Assembly (NCBI GenBank): GCA_942491555.1
Contig: CALOBN010000005.1
Coordinates: forward strand, 496,001-560,000
DNA from: Marinihelvus sp942491555
GTDB taxonomy: Bacteria; Pseudomonadota; Gammaproteobacteria; Xanthomonadales; SZUA-36
DNA length: 64,000 bases
Reading direction: 5' to 3'
The translations under genes were made by a program, and so were the position numbers. The notes below the pieces were generated by a model that was given only the letters and a program-made list of their open reading frames with translations, made no database searches and was not told where the DNA came from. This document shows positions 26,035-35,649 of the stretch, in pieces; within the stretch, counting starts at the first letter, position 1; each line of letters starts with the position of its first letter.

Positions 26035-27834
26035 TCATTCCGGCGGTGGCCACAGGTTCATTTTGGCCAGGTGGGCCTGAAAGCGCGGGGTGTCGCGCAG
26101 CGGGTCATAGATGGCCATGCGGTTAACGTGAGTGGCGTAGGGGTAGCCGGCCTCGAGCGATAGCTCAAGGTCGGTCATGGCCCGATCTTCATCGCCGAGC
26201 ATCATGTAGGCCGAAGCGCGGTCCGCGGCTCCGCTCACCCAAAAAGGACTGTCCTCCAGTGACTCAAGGTAGGCGGGCCGCAAAGTCGGGTCTTGCAGCG
26301 CGTCGATAAAGCGATTGAACTCGTCCGGTGAGTTGTCAGTCAAGGCTGAGGCCCGTCGCCACATTTCCCGGGCGGTTTCAAAGTCACCCATTTGCAAATG
26401 AATGTATGCCAGATTGGCATAGGCAGCATCAAAACCGGGCTCGATCTCCAGCGTGCGGTGATAGTATCCAATGCTCTCCTCAAAACGTCCTGCCCACGCC
26501 GTGACAAAACCGGCCACGTTCCACATCACTGGCGCCAGTGGATCCAGCCTGGCGGCTTTCTTGAGCTGCGCCAATGCGCCATCAATATCCCCGTCCCGGA
26601 CCGCCAGGAACTCGCCATACCACTGTTGAGCGGTGGCATAGCCGGGGTCGAGTTCTAATGCTCTTTTGAAATCCCGATCTGCGTTTACCCAGTCAAAATC
26701 GTACATGAAACGAATATAGGCGCGCGTGGTGAGCGCCTCGGGCATGCCTGGCTTGAGCTCCAGGGCACGATTTACAGCGTCCCTGGCTTTAGGAATAGTC
26801 TCCAGCGAACGGCTATCGCTGTATTCCGGTATCAGCAGCCAGGAGTCCGCCAGCGCGGCCCATGCCTCGGCGAACTCCGGATCCAGCGTCACCGCCTGTT
26901 CCAGCAGTGCGGCCGAGACCTGCAGGTTCTGGACGCCGCGTGAATGCCACAGCTGCCGGCCCTGCAGGTACTTGTTATAAGCCTCCAGGTTTTTCGTGGG
27001 CGCTTCGACCAGGGCGACCTGCTGGTCCGGTGTCAACTGCAGCTCCAGCTCTCCGGCGATGGCCCGGGCGATCTCGTCCTGCACCGCAAAGATATCATCC
27101 AGGTCACGATCGTAGGTGTCGGACCACAGGTGTGATTCGTCGGCGGTGTCAATCAGTTGGGCTGTGACGCGCACCCGGTTGCCGGACCTGCGGACGCTGC
27201 CTTCCAGAACGTAACCCACATCAAGCTTCTCCGCGATCTCGGCCACGGTGGCCTCGGAGCCCTTGAAGGAAAATGCCGATGTGCGCGCAATAACGCGCAG
27301 GTTATCAAGACCAGCGAGCACATTAAGAATCTCCTCGGAAATACCGTCGGCGAAATACTCGTTCTCCGGATCCGGGGACATGTTGTCAAAAGCCAGCACG
27401 GCTACGGACTTGCCGGTGGTCAGGGGTGGTGTTTCTGAGGGGGTTTGTGATGATTCTGATGGTTGAGAAAAGGGCTCTGACCCCTTTTCTGCCGAATAGA
27501 ATCGCTCAACCCCCATGCCCACAACCACCAGTACGAGGAACACGATAATGGCCCGATCCAGCTTGCGCCCGGTTTGCGGGGTAACCGAGATGCTGCGGTC
27601 CACATCCGCCTCGCGCTTGATGCCATCGGGTGTGATTTCAAACGCCCAGGCAAAAAACAGGGTGATGGGCAGGCCTGCCAGGCCCACGATCAGCAGGGCC
27701 TGGATGATCCAGTTGGGTGCGTCAATGATGTCCAGCGCAAAATCGGCCGCCTGCAGCACCACCCAGCCGAGCAGGACGTAGGCAATGCCCACGCGGAACA
27801 CGTTCCTTCTTTTAAGTTCTTCAAAGAAAATCAT
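26035..27834 (-). CDS. T5: anchored TolB-like/TPR protein
   Basis: A 599-residue member. Its start overlaps the T6 stop as ATGA. The linker contains an exact palindrome copy (EKGSEPFS). The TolB-like domain starts SVAVLAFDNMSPDPENEY near 144. The TPR region has long, regular repeats (FAEAWAALADSWLLIP, MPEALTTRAYIRFMY, YATAQQWYGEFLAV, FDAAYANLAYIHLQ), and the tail is YDPLRDTPRFQAHLAKMNLW. It is the nearest relative in the window of module 2 of T3. Helix 3 and its exit (VVVGMGVERFYS) are shared almost exactly with T6 and T7. Confidence 0.9.
   Translation of the reverse strand: MIFFEELKRRNVFRVGIAYVLLGWVVLQAADFALDIIDAPNWIIQALLIVGLAGLPITLFFAWAFEITPDGIKREADVDRSISVTPQTGRKLDRAIIVFLVLVVVGMGVERFYSAEKGSEPFSQPSESSQTPSETPPLTTGKSVAVLAFDNMSPDPENEYFADGISEEILNVLAGLDNLRVIARTSAFSFKGSEATVAEIAEKLDVGYVLEGSVRRSGNRVRVTAQLIDTADESHLWSDTYDRDLDDIFAVQDEIARAIAGELELQLTPDQQVALVEAPTKNLEAYNKYLQGRQLWHSRGVQNLQVSAALLEQAVTLDPEFAEAWAALADSWLLIPEYSDSRSLETIPKARDAVNRALELKPGMPEALTTRAYIRFMYDFDWVNADRDFKRALELDPGYATAQQWYGEFLAVRDGDIDGALAQLKKAARLDPLAPVMWNVAGFVTAWAGRFEESIGYYHRTLEIEPGFDAAYANLAYIHLQMGDFETAREMWRRASALTDNSPDEFNRFIDALQDPTLRPAYLESLEDSPFWVSGAADRASAYMMLGDEDRAMTDLELSLEAGYPYATHVNRMAIYDPLRDTPRFQAHLAKMNLWPPPE
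27467..27489. repeat. In-frame palindrome, T5 copy
   Basis: Exact reverse complement of T1 copy 1. On the minus strand it encodes EKGSEPFS in the T5 linker. Confidence 0.88.
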
Positions 27835-29999
27835 GTTTCGAACTCAATGGGTGGCAGGTCCAGCAGGGCGCGTTGCTCGTTGCGGTGTTGATTGACCCGG
27901 ATCATCAGCGCCTGGTAACGGGGTTCACCGAGCAGGGGCTGAAAAATTGGTGAGTGGCGCGCAAAGTCGTCTATGGCTCCCTGGTCCACGGCGCGTTCCA
28001 GGTGCTCGAGCGCCAGCTCTGGATCGCCTTCCAGCATGGCCAGTTGGGCCAGGGACGAGGACAGAGCGTCGTTGTCAGCACCCTCATCCTGCTGGTGCTC
28101 AAGCGCATCGCGATACAAGGCAAGCGTCCTGTCCGCCTGGCTCTCGCGCCCGGTCATACGGTAGGCGTAGATTATGTCGCCGACAAGCGCGGCACCACGG
28201 CCTCCACCGCTGTTCTGCCGCACCATGTCCCCGGGTGTCTCGAAGCGGCTTTCGACCAGGGCAACAATTTCTTCATGGCGCCCCATCTGCTGCAGCACCC
28301 CAACATACGCGCCCAGGCCTTGTCCGCCGGCAAGCAGACGTTTTCCGAGCTGCAAGGCTTCCTCTGTGCGGCCCAGTCGTCCCAGGATAAAGACCATGGC
28401 CGGCTGACCCTCGACATAGGGCAGGGCTCGCTCGTACTCCAGCAATCGGGTATGGCCAATTGCACCGGCGATGTCCCCCCAGCCCCGCTCGCCGGGGGGC
28501 AGCGCGTCAATGCGTTGAATCGCTTCGGCCTCCCGGCCCTGCAGGATGCTGCCCCAGGCCGCCGCTGCTTTTACATAGTTCAGTGAGGGCCCACTCAGAT
28601 AAGGTGTGACGCTGTCAATCAGCGGCTGCATTTTTTCTGGTTCGCCGCGCAGGTCATACTGATTCATCAGGTTGCCAATCCCCGGCGGATAGAGCGGGTC
28701 AATGCGAAAAAGTCGTTCCCGCAGCTCGAACTCCTTCTGGAGTTCGCCGCTATTTCCGTAGGCGCCAGCCAGCCAGTTCATGGCGTTGGTATGGTTGGGA
28801 CTGAGCACCAGTGCTCGCTCCATCATCGCTATGCCCCGGTCCGGTTGGCCCCGTTGCCCGAGAATGTACCCTTGCACGGCAAGCGCGTCCGGGTCATCGG
28901 GATCCACTGTGAGTGCTCGCTGCGCATAGTCCTCGGCGTTATCCAGAGCTTCCACGAAAGGAATGGACCCATAATGGCCGAACCTGTCGGACAACATCAG
29001 CTCGACAATGGCCCGCTGCGCCAGGGCCGGTGCATAGCCGGGGTCCTGGGCGATAACCTGGTCCAGCAGGCCGGATGCCTGCTGAAGTTCTCGCTCGGCG
29101 CGGCCGCGCATGAGCTGCCGGGCTTTCAGGTACTGGTCGTAGACGGCAAGGTCCACCTCGGCCACGTCGATGCTGCTGCCGACCGCCAGTTGTGTTTCCA
29201 GCTGGGCGAGGATGGCTGCGGCGATTTCGTCCTGGATGGCAAAGACATCCGTCAGCTCCCGGTCGAACGTTTCTGACCAGAGGTGGAAGCCGTCATCGGC
29301 TTTGATAAGCTGCGCGGTGATACGGACCTGGTTACCGGCCTTACGTACCGAGCCCTCAAGAATATGGTTGACCCCGAGCGCTTCTCCGATGGCGCGCAGA
29401 TCCTCGTTGCGGTCTTTGAAGGCAAACGACGAAGTGCGTCCGGCCACCTTCAGATCAGGCACCTGGGCCAGCGCGTTGAGAATTTCTTCGGTGATGCCGT
29501 CGGAGAAAAATTCCTGCTCCGGATCGGACGACATGTTGGCGAAGGGCAGAACGGCAATGGACTTCGCAGTTGTTGCTTCGGCCTCGGCTTCGGTTTCAGC
29601 TTCTACTGGTACGTCTGTTCGGATTTCAGCAATCCCCCCGGGTGCAGGCTCCGGGCCGGAGTAGAACCGCTCCACACCCATCCCCACAACCACCAGCACG
29701 AGAAACACGATGATGGCGCGATCAAGCTTGCGGCCGGTGTGCGGGGCGACGGAGGCGCTGCGGTCTACATCGGCTTCGCGTTTGATGCCCTCGGGTGTGA
29801 CCTCGAAGGCCCAGGCGAAGAACAGGGCGATCGGCAGGCCGACGCCGACCACGATGATCAGCGTGCGTATGACCCAGTCCGGCGCGCCAGCCACGTCCAG
29901 CACAAAGTCTGCGCCCTGCAGCAGCACCCAGCTCATCAGCACGTAGGCGATGCCCACGCGGAACACGTTTCTGCGCTTTAGCTCTTCGAAAAAGTTCAC
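27831..29999 (-). CDS. T6: anchored TolB-like/TPR protein
   Basis: A 722-residue member. The GTG start overlaps the T7 stop (GTGA). The anchor is of the LQGADFVLDVAGAPDWVIR type, like T10 and T12, while helix 3 (VVVGMGVERFYS) matches T5 and T7, so the membrane part itself is composite. The linker is Glu/Ala-rich (EAETEAEAEATT) with no palindrome. The TolB-like domain starts SIAVLPFANMSSDPEQEFF near 147. The TPR body of about 430 residues ends HRNEQRALLDLPPIEF, the subtype also found in module 2 of T7 and, in altered form, T8. Confidence 0.9.
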   Translation of the reverse strand: MNFFEELKRRNVFRVGIAYVLMSWVLLQGADFVLDVAGAPDWVIRTLIIVVGVGLPIALFFAWAFEVTPEGIKREADVDRSASVAPHTGRKLDRAIIVFLVLVVVGMGVERFYSGPEPAPGGIAEIRTDVPVEAETEAEAEATTAKSIAVLPFANMSSDPEQEFFSDGITEEILNALAQVPDLKVAGRTSSFAFKDRNEDLRAIGEALGVNHILEGSVRKAGNQVRITAQLIKADDGFHLWSETFDRELTDVFAIQDEIAAAILAQLETQLAVGSSIDVAEVDLAVYDQYLKARQLMRGRAERELQQASGLLDQVIAQDPGYAPALAQRAIVELMLSDRFGHYGSIPFVEALDNAEDYAQRALTVDPDDPDALAVQGYILGQRGQPDRGIAMMERALVLSPNHTNAMNWLAGAYGNSGELQKEFELRERLFRIDPLYPPGIGNLMNQYDLRGEPEKMQPLIDSVTPYLSGPSLNYVKAAAAWGSILQGREAEAIQRIDALPPGERGWGDIAGAIGHTRLLEYERALPYVEGQPAMVFILGRLGRTEEALQLGKRLLAGGQGLGAYVGVLQQMGRHEEIVALVESRFETPGDMVRQNSGGGRGAALVGDIIYAYRMTGRESQADRTLALYRDALEHQQDEGADNDALSSSLAQLAMLEGDPELALEHLERAVDQGAIDDFARHSPIFQPLLGEPRYQALMIRVNQHRNEQRALLDLPPIEFET

Positions 30000-32900
30000 G
30001 AATTTATCTCGATTGGCGGCAGGTCGAGCAGAGCGCGTTGCTCGTTGCGCCGGCCGTTCATGCGTTCAATCAGTTCGGTCAGACGGGGTTCGCCCAGCAG
30101 TGGCTGGAATACCGGCCAATAACGCGTCAGCTGGTTCTCTTCCAGGTAACCCTGTTCCACGGCGCGCTCGAGGTAAGCGAGCGCCGAGTCCACATCGTTC
30201 TCAAGCATGGCGAGATAGGCCATGGACCAGCTTAATCCGGAGTTGTCAGCGCCGTCACGTTCCTGCCTGTCCAGCATGTTTCGGAAAAACGCCAGGGTCT
30301 GTTGAAAATCACTTTCCCGACCCTGTTGCCGGAACGCATAGGCCAGGTCACCAACCGGTGCTGCGCCCTGACCCCGCGTCGCGGTTGCCGCGGCAAAGTC
30401 CTCGAGCCTGTCGAAACGCGCTTCGTAAAATGCCACGACGTCCTCAAACCTGCCCGCTTCAGACAGGATCCGGAGGGTGTCTCCGACACCCTCACCGCTG
30501 GCCAGGAAATCCTGGCTGCGCTGCATGGCCTCTTCGAAACGTCCCAGGCGTGCAAGTATGCGTATCGCAGGTGCGCGGTCCTGGCCATAGACCAGGGCCT
30601 GCTCGTAATCGAGCAGGCGAAATAACCCCCGGGCGGTTACGTAGCTGGCAAACCAGGGGTCCCGGTCGCCGAGGGCTTGCATCCGTCTGACGCCCTCGGC
30701 CTCTTGCGCGGTCCAGAACGCATTTGCCACCATGGAGGCCTGCATATAATCGAGTGCTCCGCCATCAAGATAAGGGATAGCACTTGCAACAATCATGGCC
30801 GCCTTTTCGGGATTGCCCGTGATCTGATAAAGACCGGCAAGATTGGCAACGCCGGGGGCGTAGAGCGGGTCGATTTCATAATTTCGCTCGGCGATCTGGA
30901 TCGCTTCGCCCAAGCGGTTGACGTCTGACAACTGCCCCTGTAACCAATTGTTTGCATTGCTGTGATTGGGGTTCAGGGCCAGGGCCTGCCGCAGGTCGGC
31001 AATGGCCTGCTCCCATTCGCCCTTGCCGCCCCTTGCCAGGCCACGCGCGGCCAAAGCGTCCACGTTCAAGGGGTCAAGCGCCAGGGCGCGTTCAATGAAG
31101 ATGCCCGCATTCTCAAATGACTCCGCCGGGGGAATGGAGCCGTAAGCGCCAGGCCGGTCGGCCAACAGCAGCTCGGTAATGGCCCTTTGCGCGAAGGCGG
31201 GGGCGTAGGTCGGATCGGCGGCGATCACGATATCCAGCAATTCGCTGGCGCGCATCAGGCTGGGCTCATCCCGGTTGAGAATCAGCTCCCTCGCCTGGAG
31301 AAACCGGTTATACAAGGCGATATCCACCTCGGTCGCGCTGATCACATTGTCATTACTCAGTTTGGCTTCCAGGGCTTCAAGGATGGCGCCCGCGATCTCG
31401 TCCTGGATGGCGAATACGTCGGTCATCTGCCGGTCGAAGGTTTCTGACCAGAGGTGAAAACCGTCATCAGCCTTGATGAGCTGCGCGGTGATGCGCACGC
31501 GATCACCGGCGGTTCTGACCGATCCCTCGAGGATGTGATTAACACCCAGTGTCTCGCCGATGGCGCGCAGATCCTCGTTGCGGCCCTTGAAGGCAAACGA
31601 CGAGGTGCGCCCGGCCACCTTCAGATCAGGGACCTGGGCAAGCGCGTTGAGAATTTCTTCGGTGATGCCGTCGGAGAAAAACTCCTGTTCCGGGTCGGAG
31701 GACATATTCGCAAACGGCAGGACCGCGATGGAGGTCTCGTCCGATGGCGGGCACTTGAAGGGCAATTCCCTGGCTGGTGGGCGCAATACGCCTTCCCGAT
31801 CGAGAATATTCATCAGCTCCGGGTAGGGTCGCGGATCAAAGATCGCATAGTTCAGGGTGCTGGCAAGCTGGTAGGGCGATGAGGATTCTGAGATGGGTTG
31901 CAGCATGCGGCTGGCCTCCTCGTCCCGTCCGAGCATTTTCAGCCCCAGCCAGGCCGTGGTTCGCCACTGGTCACCCTCGCCGCGCGAAATGGCGGCAAAG
32001 GCAGTTTCGGCATCGTCACGGCGACCCTCAATACAGGCCTGGCGCATTTCCATCAGCGGGCTCGGGTCAAATTGCCGGTTGAACTGGCGCTGCAGCGATG
32101 CGCCTTCCTCGGTTTCACCGGCCCACATCAGTGCCCGGTGGACCTGGTACAGCACGCCAGGACTGTTGGGCCACTGCTGCGCCCGTTCTTTTGCATAATC
32201 GGCCACGCCCTGCGGATCATCCCGATCATAGGCGAGGGACATATAAAAAATAGCCGCTCCCTGGTCGCGTTGGCCAAGCGATTTAACCGCCTCAAAGGTC
32301 TGGTCGATAGCGGACTGGTCTCCCGCCATTTCGGCAACGTTCGCAAGGCTCAGGAGCGCAGATGTATCGTTGGGCCGCGTGTCCAAATATTCCTCGTAAA
32401 GGTCCGTGGCGTCGCGTAAGCGAACTTCAACCTCGGCTTTCTGGGCCAGCAAGCCCTTGCGATCAATATCCGAGGCGGCGTGTTCGATGGCTGCATCGAT
32501 GGCCTCGGTAAAACGCTCCATCAGGGCCTCGACCGTCAGGTCCGTGGCCCCTGAAAGCCTGTATGACGGAGTCAGCTGTCCCTTCCACCAGAGTGCCTGG
32601 CGCAGGTAGGCCTGGGAGAATCGTGGGTCAGCATCGGTGGCCGCCACGAACTGCTCTATCGCTTCCAGCAATTTGGGCGTGCCTTCGACATTCTGGACTG
32701 CTTCTGCTGCCACCCCTTGCAAGTAGCTTTTGTAGGCCTCGACGGACCGGGTTCCGACCTGGGCCATGGCTTCCAGAGCGTCCGGGTCCATGGTGGTTTC
32801 AAGGGCCTCGGCGATGTTTTGTGCCAGGTCTTCCTGGATGGCAATCATGTCCTCGGGCGAGCGGTCGTAGTTCTCGGACCAGATATGAAAACCATCTTCG

Positions 32901-33577
32901 GCGCGAATCAGCTGTGCAGTCACGCGGATACGATCACCGCTGCTGCGCACGGAGCCCTCCAGCACGTGGGCCACACCCATCTCCCGGGCGATCTCCAGCA
33001 TGTCCTTGTTGCTGCCCTTGTAGCTGAACGAGGAGGTGCGCGAGGCAACCAGCAGATCAGGGGTGCGCGCCAGGGCGTTGAGGATTTCTTCCGCCAGGCC
33101 ATCGGCAAACCATTCCTGGTCGCCGTTCTGGCTGAGGTCCGCGAAGGGCAGCACGGCTACCGATTTGTCGGCCGTGATGGTCTCCCCGGCGTCTTCAGAA
33201 AATGGCTCTGCCCCTTTTTCTGGTGACTGCGGGGCGGAATAGAACCGCTCCACGCCCATGCCGACAACCACCAGCACGAGGAAAACGATAATGGCCCGAT
33301 CCAGCTTGCGGCCGGTGTGCGGCGCAACGGACGCGCTGCGGTCCACATCCGCCTCGCGCTTGATGCCTTCGGGCGTGATCTCAAACGCCCAGGCAAAGAA
33401 CAGGGCAATCGGCAGACCCGCCAGGCCCACGATGAGTAATGTCTGAATAATCCAGTTGGGCGCATCAATAATGTCCAGCGCAAAATCCGCCGCCTGCAGC
33501 ACTACCCAGCCGAGCAGCACATAGGCAATGCCTACGCGGACCACGTTTCTTCGTTTTAGCTCCTGAAAGAACGTCAT
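29996..33577 (-). CDS. T7: double-module anchored TolB-like/TPR protein
   Basis: At 1193 residues the largest protein in the window. Its start overlaps the T8 stop (ATGA) and its stop overlaps the T6 start (GTGA). Module 1 is the common front type (PFADLSQNGDQEWFADGL, ENYDRSPEDMIAIQEDL, GTRSVEAY). The inter-module linker has DPRPYPELMNILDREG and FKCPP. Module 2, from about 618, closely matches T6 (PFANMSSDPEQEFFSDGI through RNEQRALLDLPPIEI), which is the next gene downstream. This is direct evidence that module 2 was copied from, or gave rise to, the neighbour. The linker after helix 3 contains a palindrome copy (EKGAEPFS). Confidence 0.91.
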   Translation of the reverse strand: MTFFQELKRRNVVRVGIAYVLLGWVVLQAADFALDIIDAPNWIIQTLLIVGLAGLPIALFFAWAFEITPEGIKREADVDRSASVAPHTGRKLDRAIIVFLVLVVVGMGVERFYSAPQSPEKGAEPFSEDAGETITADKSVAVLPFADLSQNGDQEWFADGLAEEILNALARTPDLLVASRTSSFSYKGSNKDMLEIAREMGVAHVLEGSVRSSGDRIRVTAQLIRAEDGFHIWSENYDRSPEDMIAIQEDLAQNIAEALETTMDPDALEAMAQVGTRSVEAYKSYLQGVAAEAVQNVEGTPKLLEAIEQFVAATDADPRFSQAYLRQALWWKGQLTPSYRLSGATDLTVEALMERFTEAIDAAIEHAASDIDRKGLLAQKAEVEVRLRDATDLYEEYLDTRPNDTSALLSLANVAEMAGDQSAIDQTFEAVKSLGQRDQGAAIFYMSLAYDRDDPQGVADYAKERAQQWPNSPGVLYQVHRALMWAGETEEGASLQRQFNRQFDPSPLMEMRQACIEGRRDDAETAFAAISRGEGDQWRTTAWLGLKMLGRDEEASRMLQPISESSSPYQLASTLNYAIFDPRPYPELMNILDREGVLRPPARELPFKCPPSDETSIAVLPFANMSSDPEQEFFSDGITEEILNALAQVPDLKVAGRTSSFAFKGRNEDLRAIGETLGVNHILEGSVRTAGDRVRITAQLIKADDGFHLWSETFDRQMTDVFAIQDEIAGAILEALEAKLSNDNVISATEVDIALYNRFLQARELILNRDEPSLMRASELLDIVIAADPTYAPAFAQRAITELLLADRPGAYGSIPPAESFENAGIFIERALALDPLNVDALAARGLARGGKGEWEQAIADLRQALALNPNHSNANNWLQGQLSDVNRLGEAIQIAERNYEIDPLYAPGVANLAGLYQITGNPEKAAMIVASAIPYLDGGALDYMQASMVANAFWTAQEAEGVRRMQALGDRDPWFASYVTARGLFRLLDYEQALVYGQDRAPAIRILARLGRFEEAMQRSQDFLASGEGVGDTLRILSEAGRFEDVVAFYEARFDRLEDFAAATATRGQGAAPVGDLAYAFRQQGRESDFQQTLAFFRNMLDRQERDGADNSGLSWSMAYLAMLENDVDSALAYLERAVEQGYLEENQLTRYWPVFQPLLGEPRLTELIERMNGRRNEQRALLDLPPIEINS
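33198..33220. repeat. In-frame palindrome, T7 copy
   Basis: One or two changes from the consensus (GAAAATGG arm). Encodes EKGAEPFS in the T7 linker. Confidence 0.78.
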
Positions 33578-35649
33578 CCGCGTTGCGCCTCCTTATAGGC
33601 GGGAAGGTCCAGTTCGGCACGCTGCTCGTTCAGACGTTGTGTCATTTGGGTCAGCAGCTCATCGAAACGCGGATCGCCGCGCAGGAACTCGAAGCTGCGC
33701 CACTGCCGGGTGAAGTCCGGGGGCATGAAATGACCGCTGTCGGCGAAGATCGCGAGCTGTTCCAGAGCCTGCTCATCGTCGCCCAGCAGTGTGGCGTGAT
33801 AGGCCCTGGAGAAGGTAAACCAGTGATTGTTTACGCCCTGCTCGTCCATCTCTTCAAGAATCTCGCCATACCGGGCAAGGAACTGTTCGGCCCGGGCCTC
33901 GTCACCGGTCGCGCGCAGGGCTTCGACAAGCCGCCCCACAACAACGCCGCTCGAAAGGCCTCGCACAACCACTTGTTCCTCAAAAGCAGCCAGAGAGGAC
34001 CAGCGTTGGTCAAAAAATTCGACCGTTTCGGCATAGCGTTCACTGGAAACCAATGCGCCAATAAATTCCCAGATTCCCTCGCCGCCAGCAACCCGGCGTT
34101 GGGCGACCATTTTGCTCTCTTCGAGCTGCCCCATGGTGGCCAGCGCGGTGATCTCGGCCGGGGTGCCGGCGCCCACCTGCGCGGCCCACTCCGGTTCACC
34201 CAGTTGCATCAGCGCCATGGCGCTCAATAAGTTAAACAGGCCCCTGCTGTCTTCTTCGAGTCGCAGGGCTTCGACGGTCCCGGCATAATCTGCCCGCATA
34301 TATGCCAACATGGTTTCTGCCGCCTGAACCGGCGAGTCACTGATGGCGGCGAACTGGACCCGTACCTTTTCCAGATGCGCGGCCATGGCCGGCTCCATGC
34401 CCAGCACCATATAGTCCCAGCCAATATTCTCTGCCGTTGGCAAGTAAAGAGGATCGCGGTCGCGGCTCTGTTCGTTAAGCTTCACGCCCTGGTCGCCCCG
34501 TCTGCCACAGCATCGCCAGACCAGTTTCTGGCATGGTAATGGGTTGATGGCCAGTGCCTGCTGCAAGTATCAATGCCTTGGTCTTGGATATGTCATAGTG
34601 AGCCCCCCCCGCCAGGGCGTGGGATAGGTGGGCGCGATCAAGGAAGGTCCTGGCCAGCGTTGGACTCGGCTGGAGGAATGCCCCGTAGGTGTCGCACGCA
34701 GAACACACAGGTGGCCGTCACCCAGGGGCGCAAAATCCGGAGCGTTCTGATTCACTTCTGTAAACAAGGCACGGGCGCGTTCCAGCGGTTCCTCGCGACG
34801 CTCGCGCATCAGCTGGCGACCCAGCAAATACTTATCGTAGTCCACGATATCCAGCGTGGTCGTGTCACTGACGCTTTCGATTTCCAGCGTGGTCTTCATC
34901 GCCTCCAGGATGCGGTTAGCGATGTCGTCCTGGATGGCAAAGATGTCGGTGAGCTCCCGGTCATAGGTTTCCGACCACAGGTGGAATCCGTCCTCACGAC
35001 CAGTGGCCGTTCGCACCGGTCCGGCTTGCGCACGGAACCTCGAGTTTTTCCCGCCAGGGTTTCGCCGATCCGCAGGTTTCATTGCGGCCTTAAAAGCGAA
35101 GGAGGAGGTCCGTCCGGCGACCTTCAGCGCATCCACCTTGGCCAGGGCATTGAGAATCTCCTCCGAGATGCCATCGGAAAAGAACTCCTGCTCCTCGTCG
35201 GAGGACATGTTCACAAAGGGCAGCACGGCGATGGATTTTTGGGCGGGTGTCGAGGCGGTCTCTTCTATGGCGACTGCATTCGGCTCGGGCGCTTGCTTCG
35301 ATTCAGAGCTGAACCAGCGATCACCAAGCAGCAGCAGAACCGCCACAACCAGAAAGCCGATAATGGCCCGGTCGAGCTTGCGCCCAGTCTGCGGCATGAT
35401 CGACTGGCTGCGATCCACCTCCGCCTCGCGCTTGATGCCCTCCGGCGTCATCTCGAAGGCCCAGGCAAAAAACAGCGCGATGGGCAGGCCTGCCAGTCCG
35501 ATAATAAACAGCGCCTGGATGATCCAGTTGGGCGCGTCAATCAGGTCCAGCGCAAAGTCCGCTCCCTGGAGTACCACCCAGCCCAACAGTACGTAGGCGA
35601 TGCCCACGCGAAAGACGTTTCTGCGCTTTAATTCATCAATAAAATTCAA
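33574..35649 (-). pseudogene. T8: frameshifted anchored TolB-like/TPR gene
   Basis: The 5' part is intact: a TTG start at 35649 overlapping the T9 stop (TTGA), an anchor like T2, and TolB-like domain SIAVLPFVNMSSDEEQEFF. Frame and sequence break down in two stretches. At about 34985-35095 the middle of the TolB-like domain (normally LGVNHILEGSVRKAG) is unreadable although FHLWSETYDREL resumes. At about 34480-34740 the first TPR units are scattered over three frames, including a run of eight C at 34603-34610. From about 34470 to 33574 the frame is good again and ends LNEQRAELDLPAYKEAQRG, a variant of the T6 tail. The open pieces are 34570-35670 and 33574-34566. Either a decayed gene or a low-quality consensus. 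Confidence 0.8.
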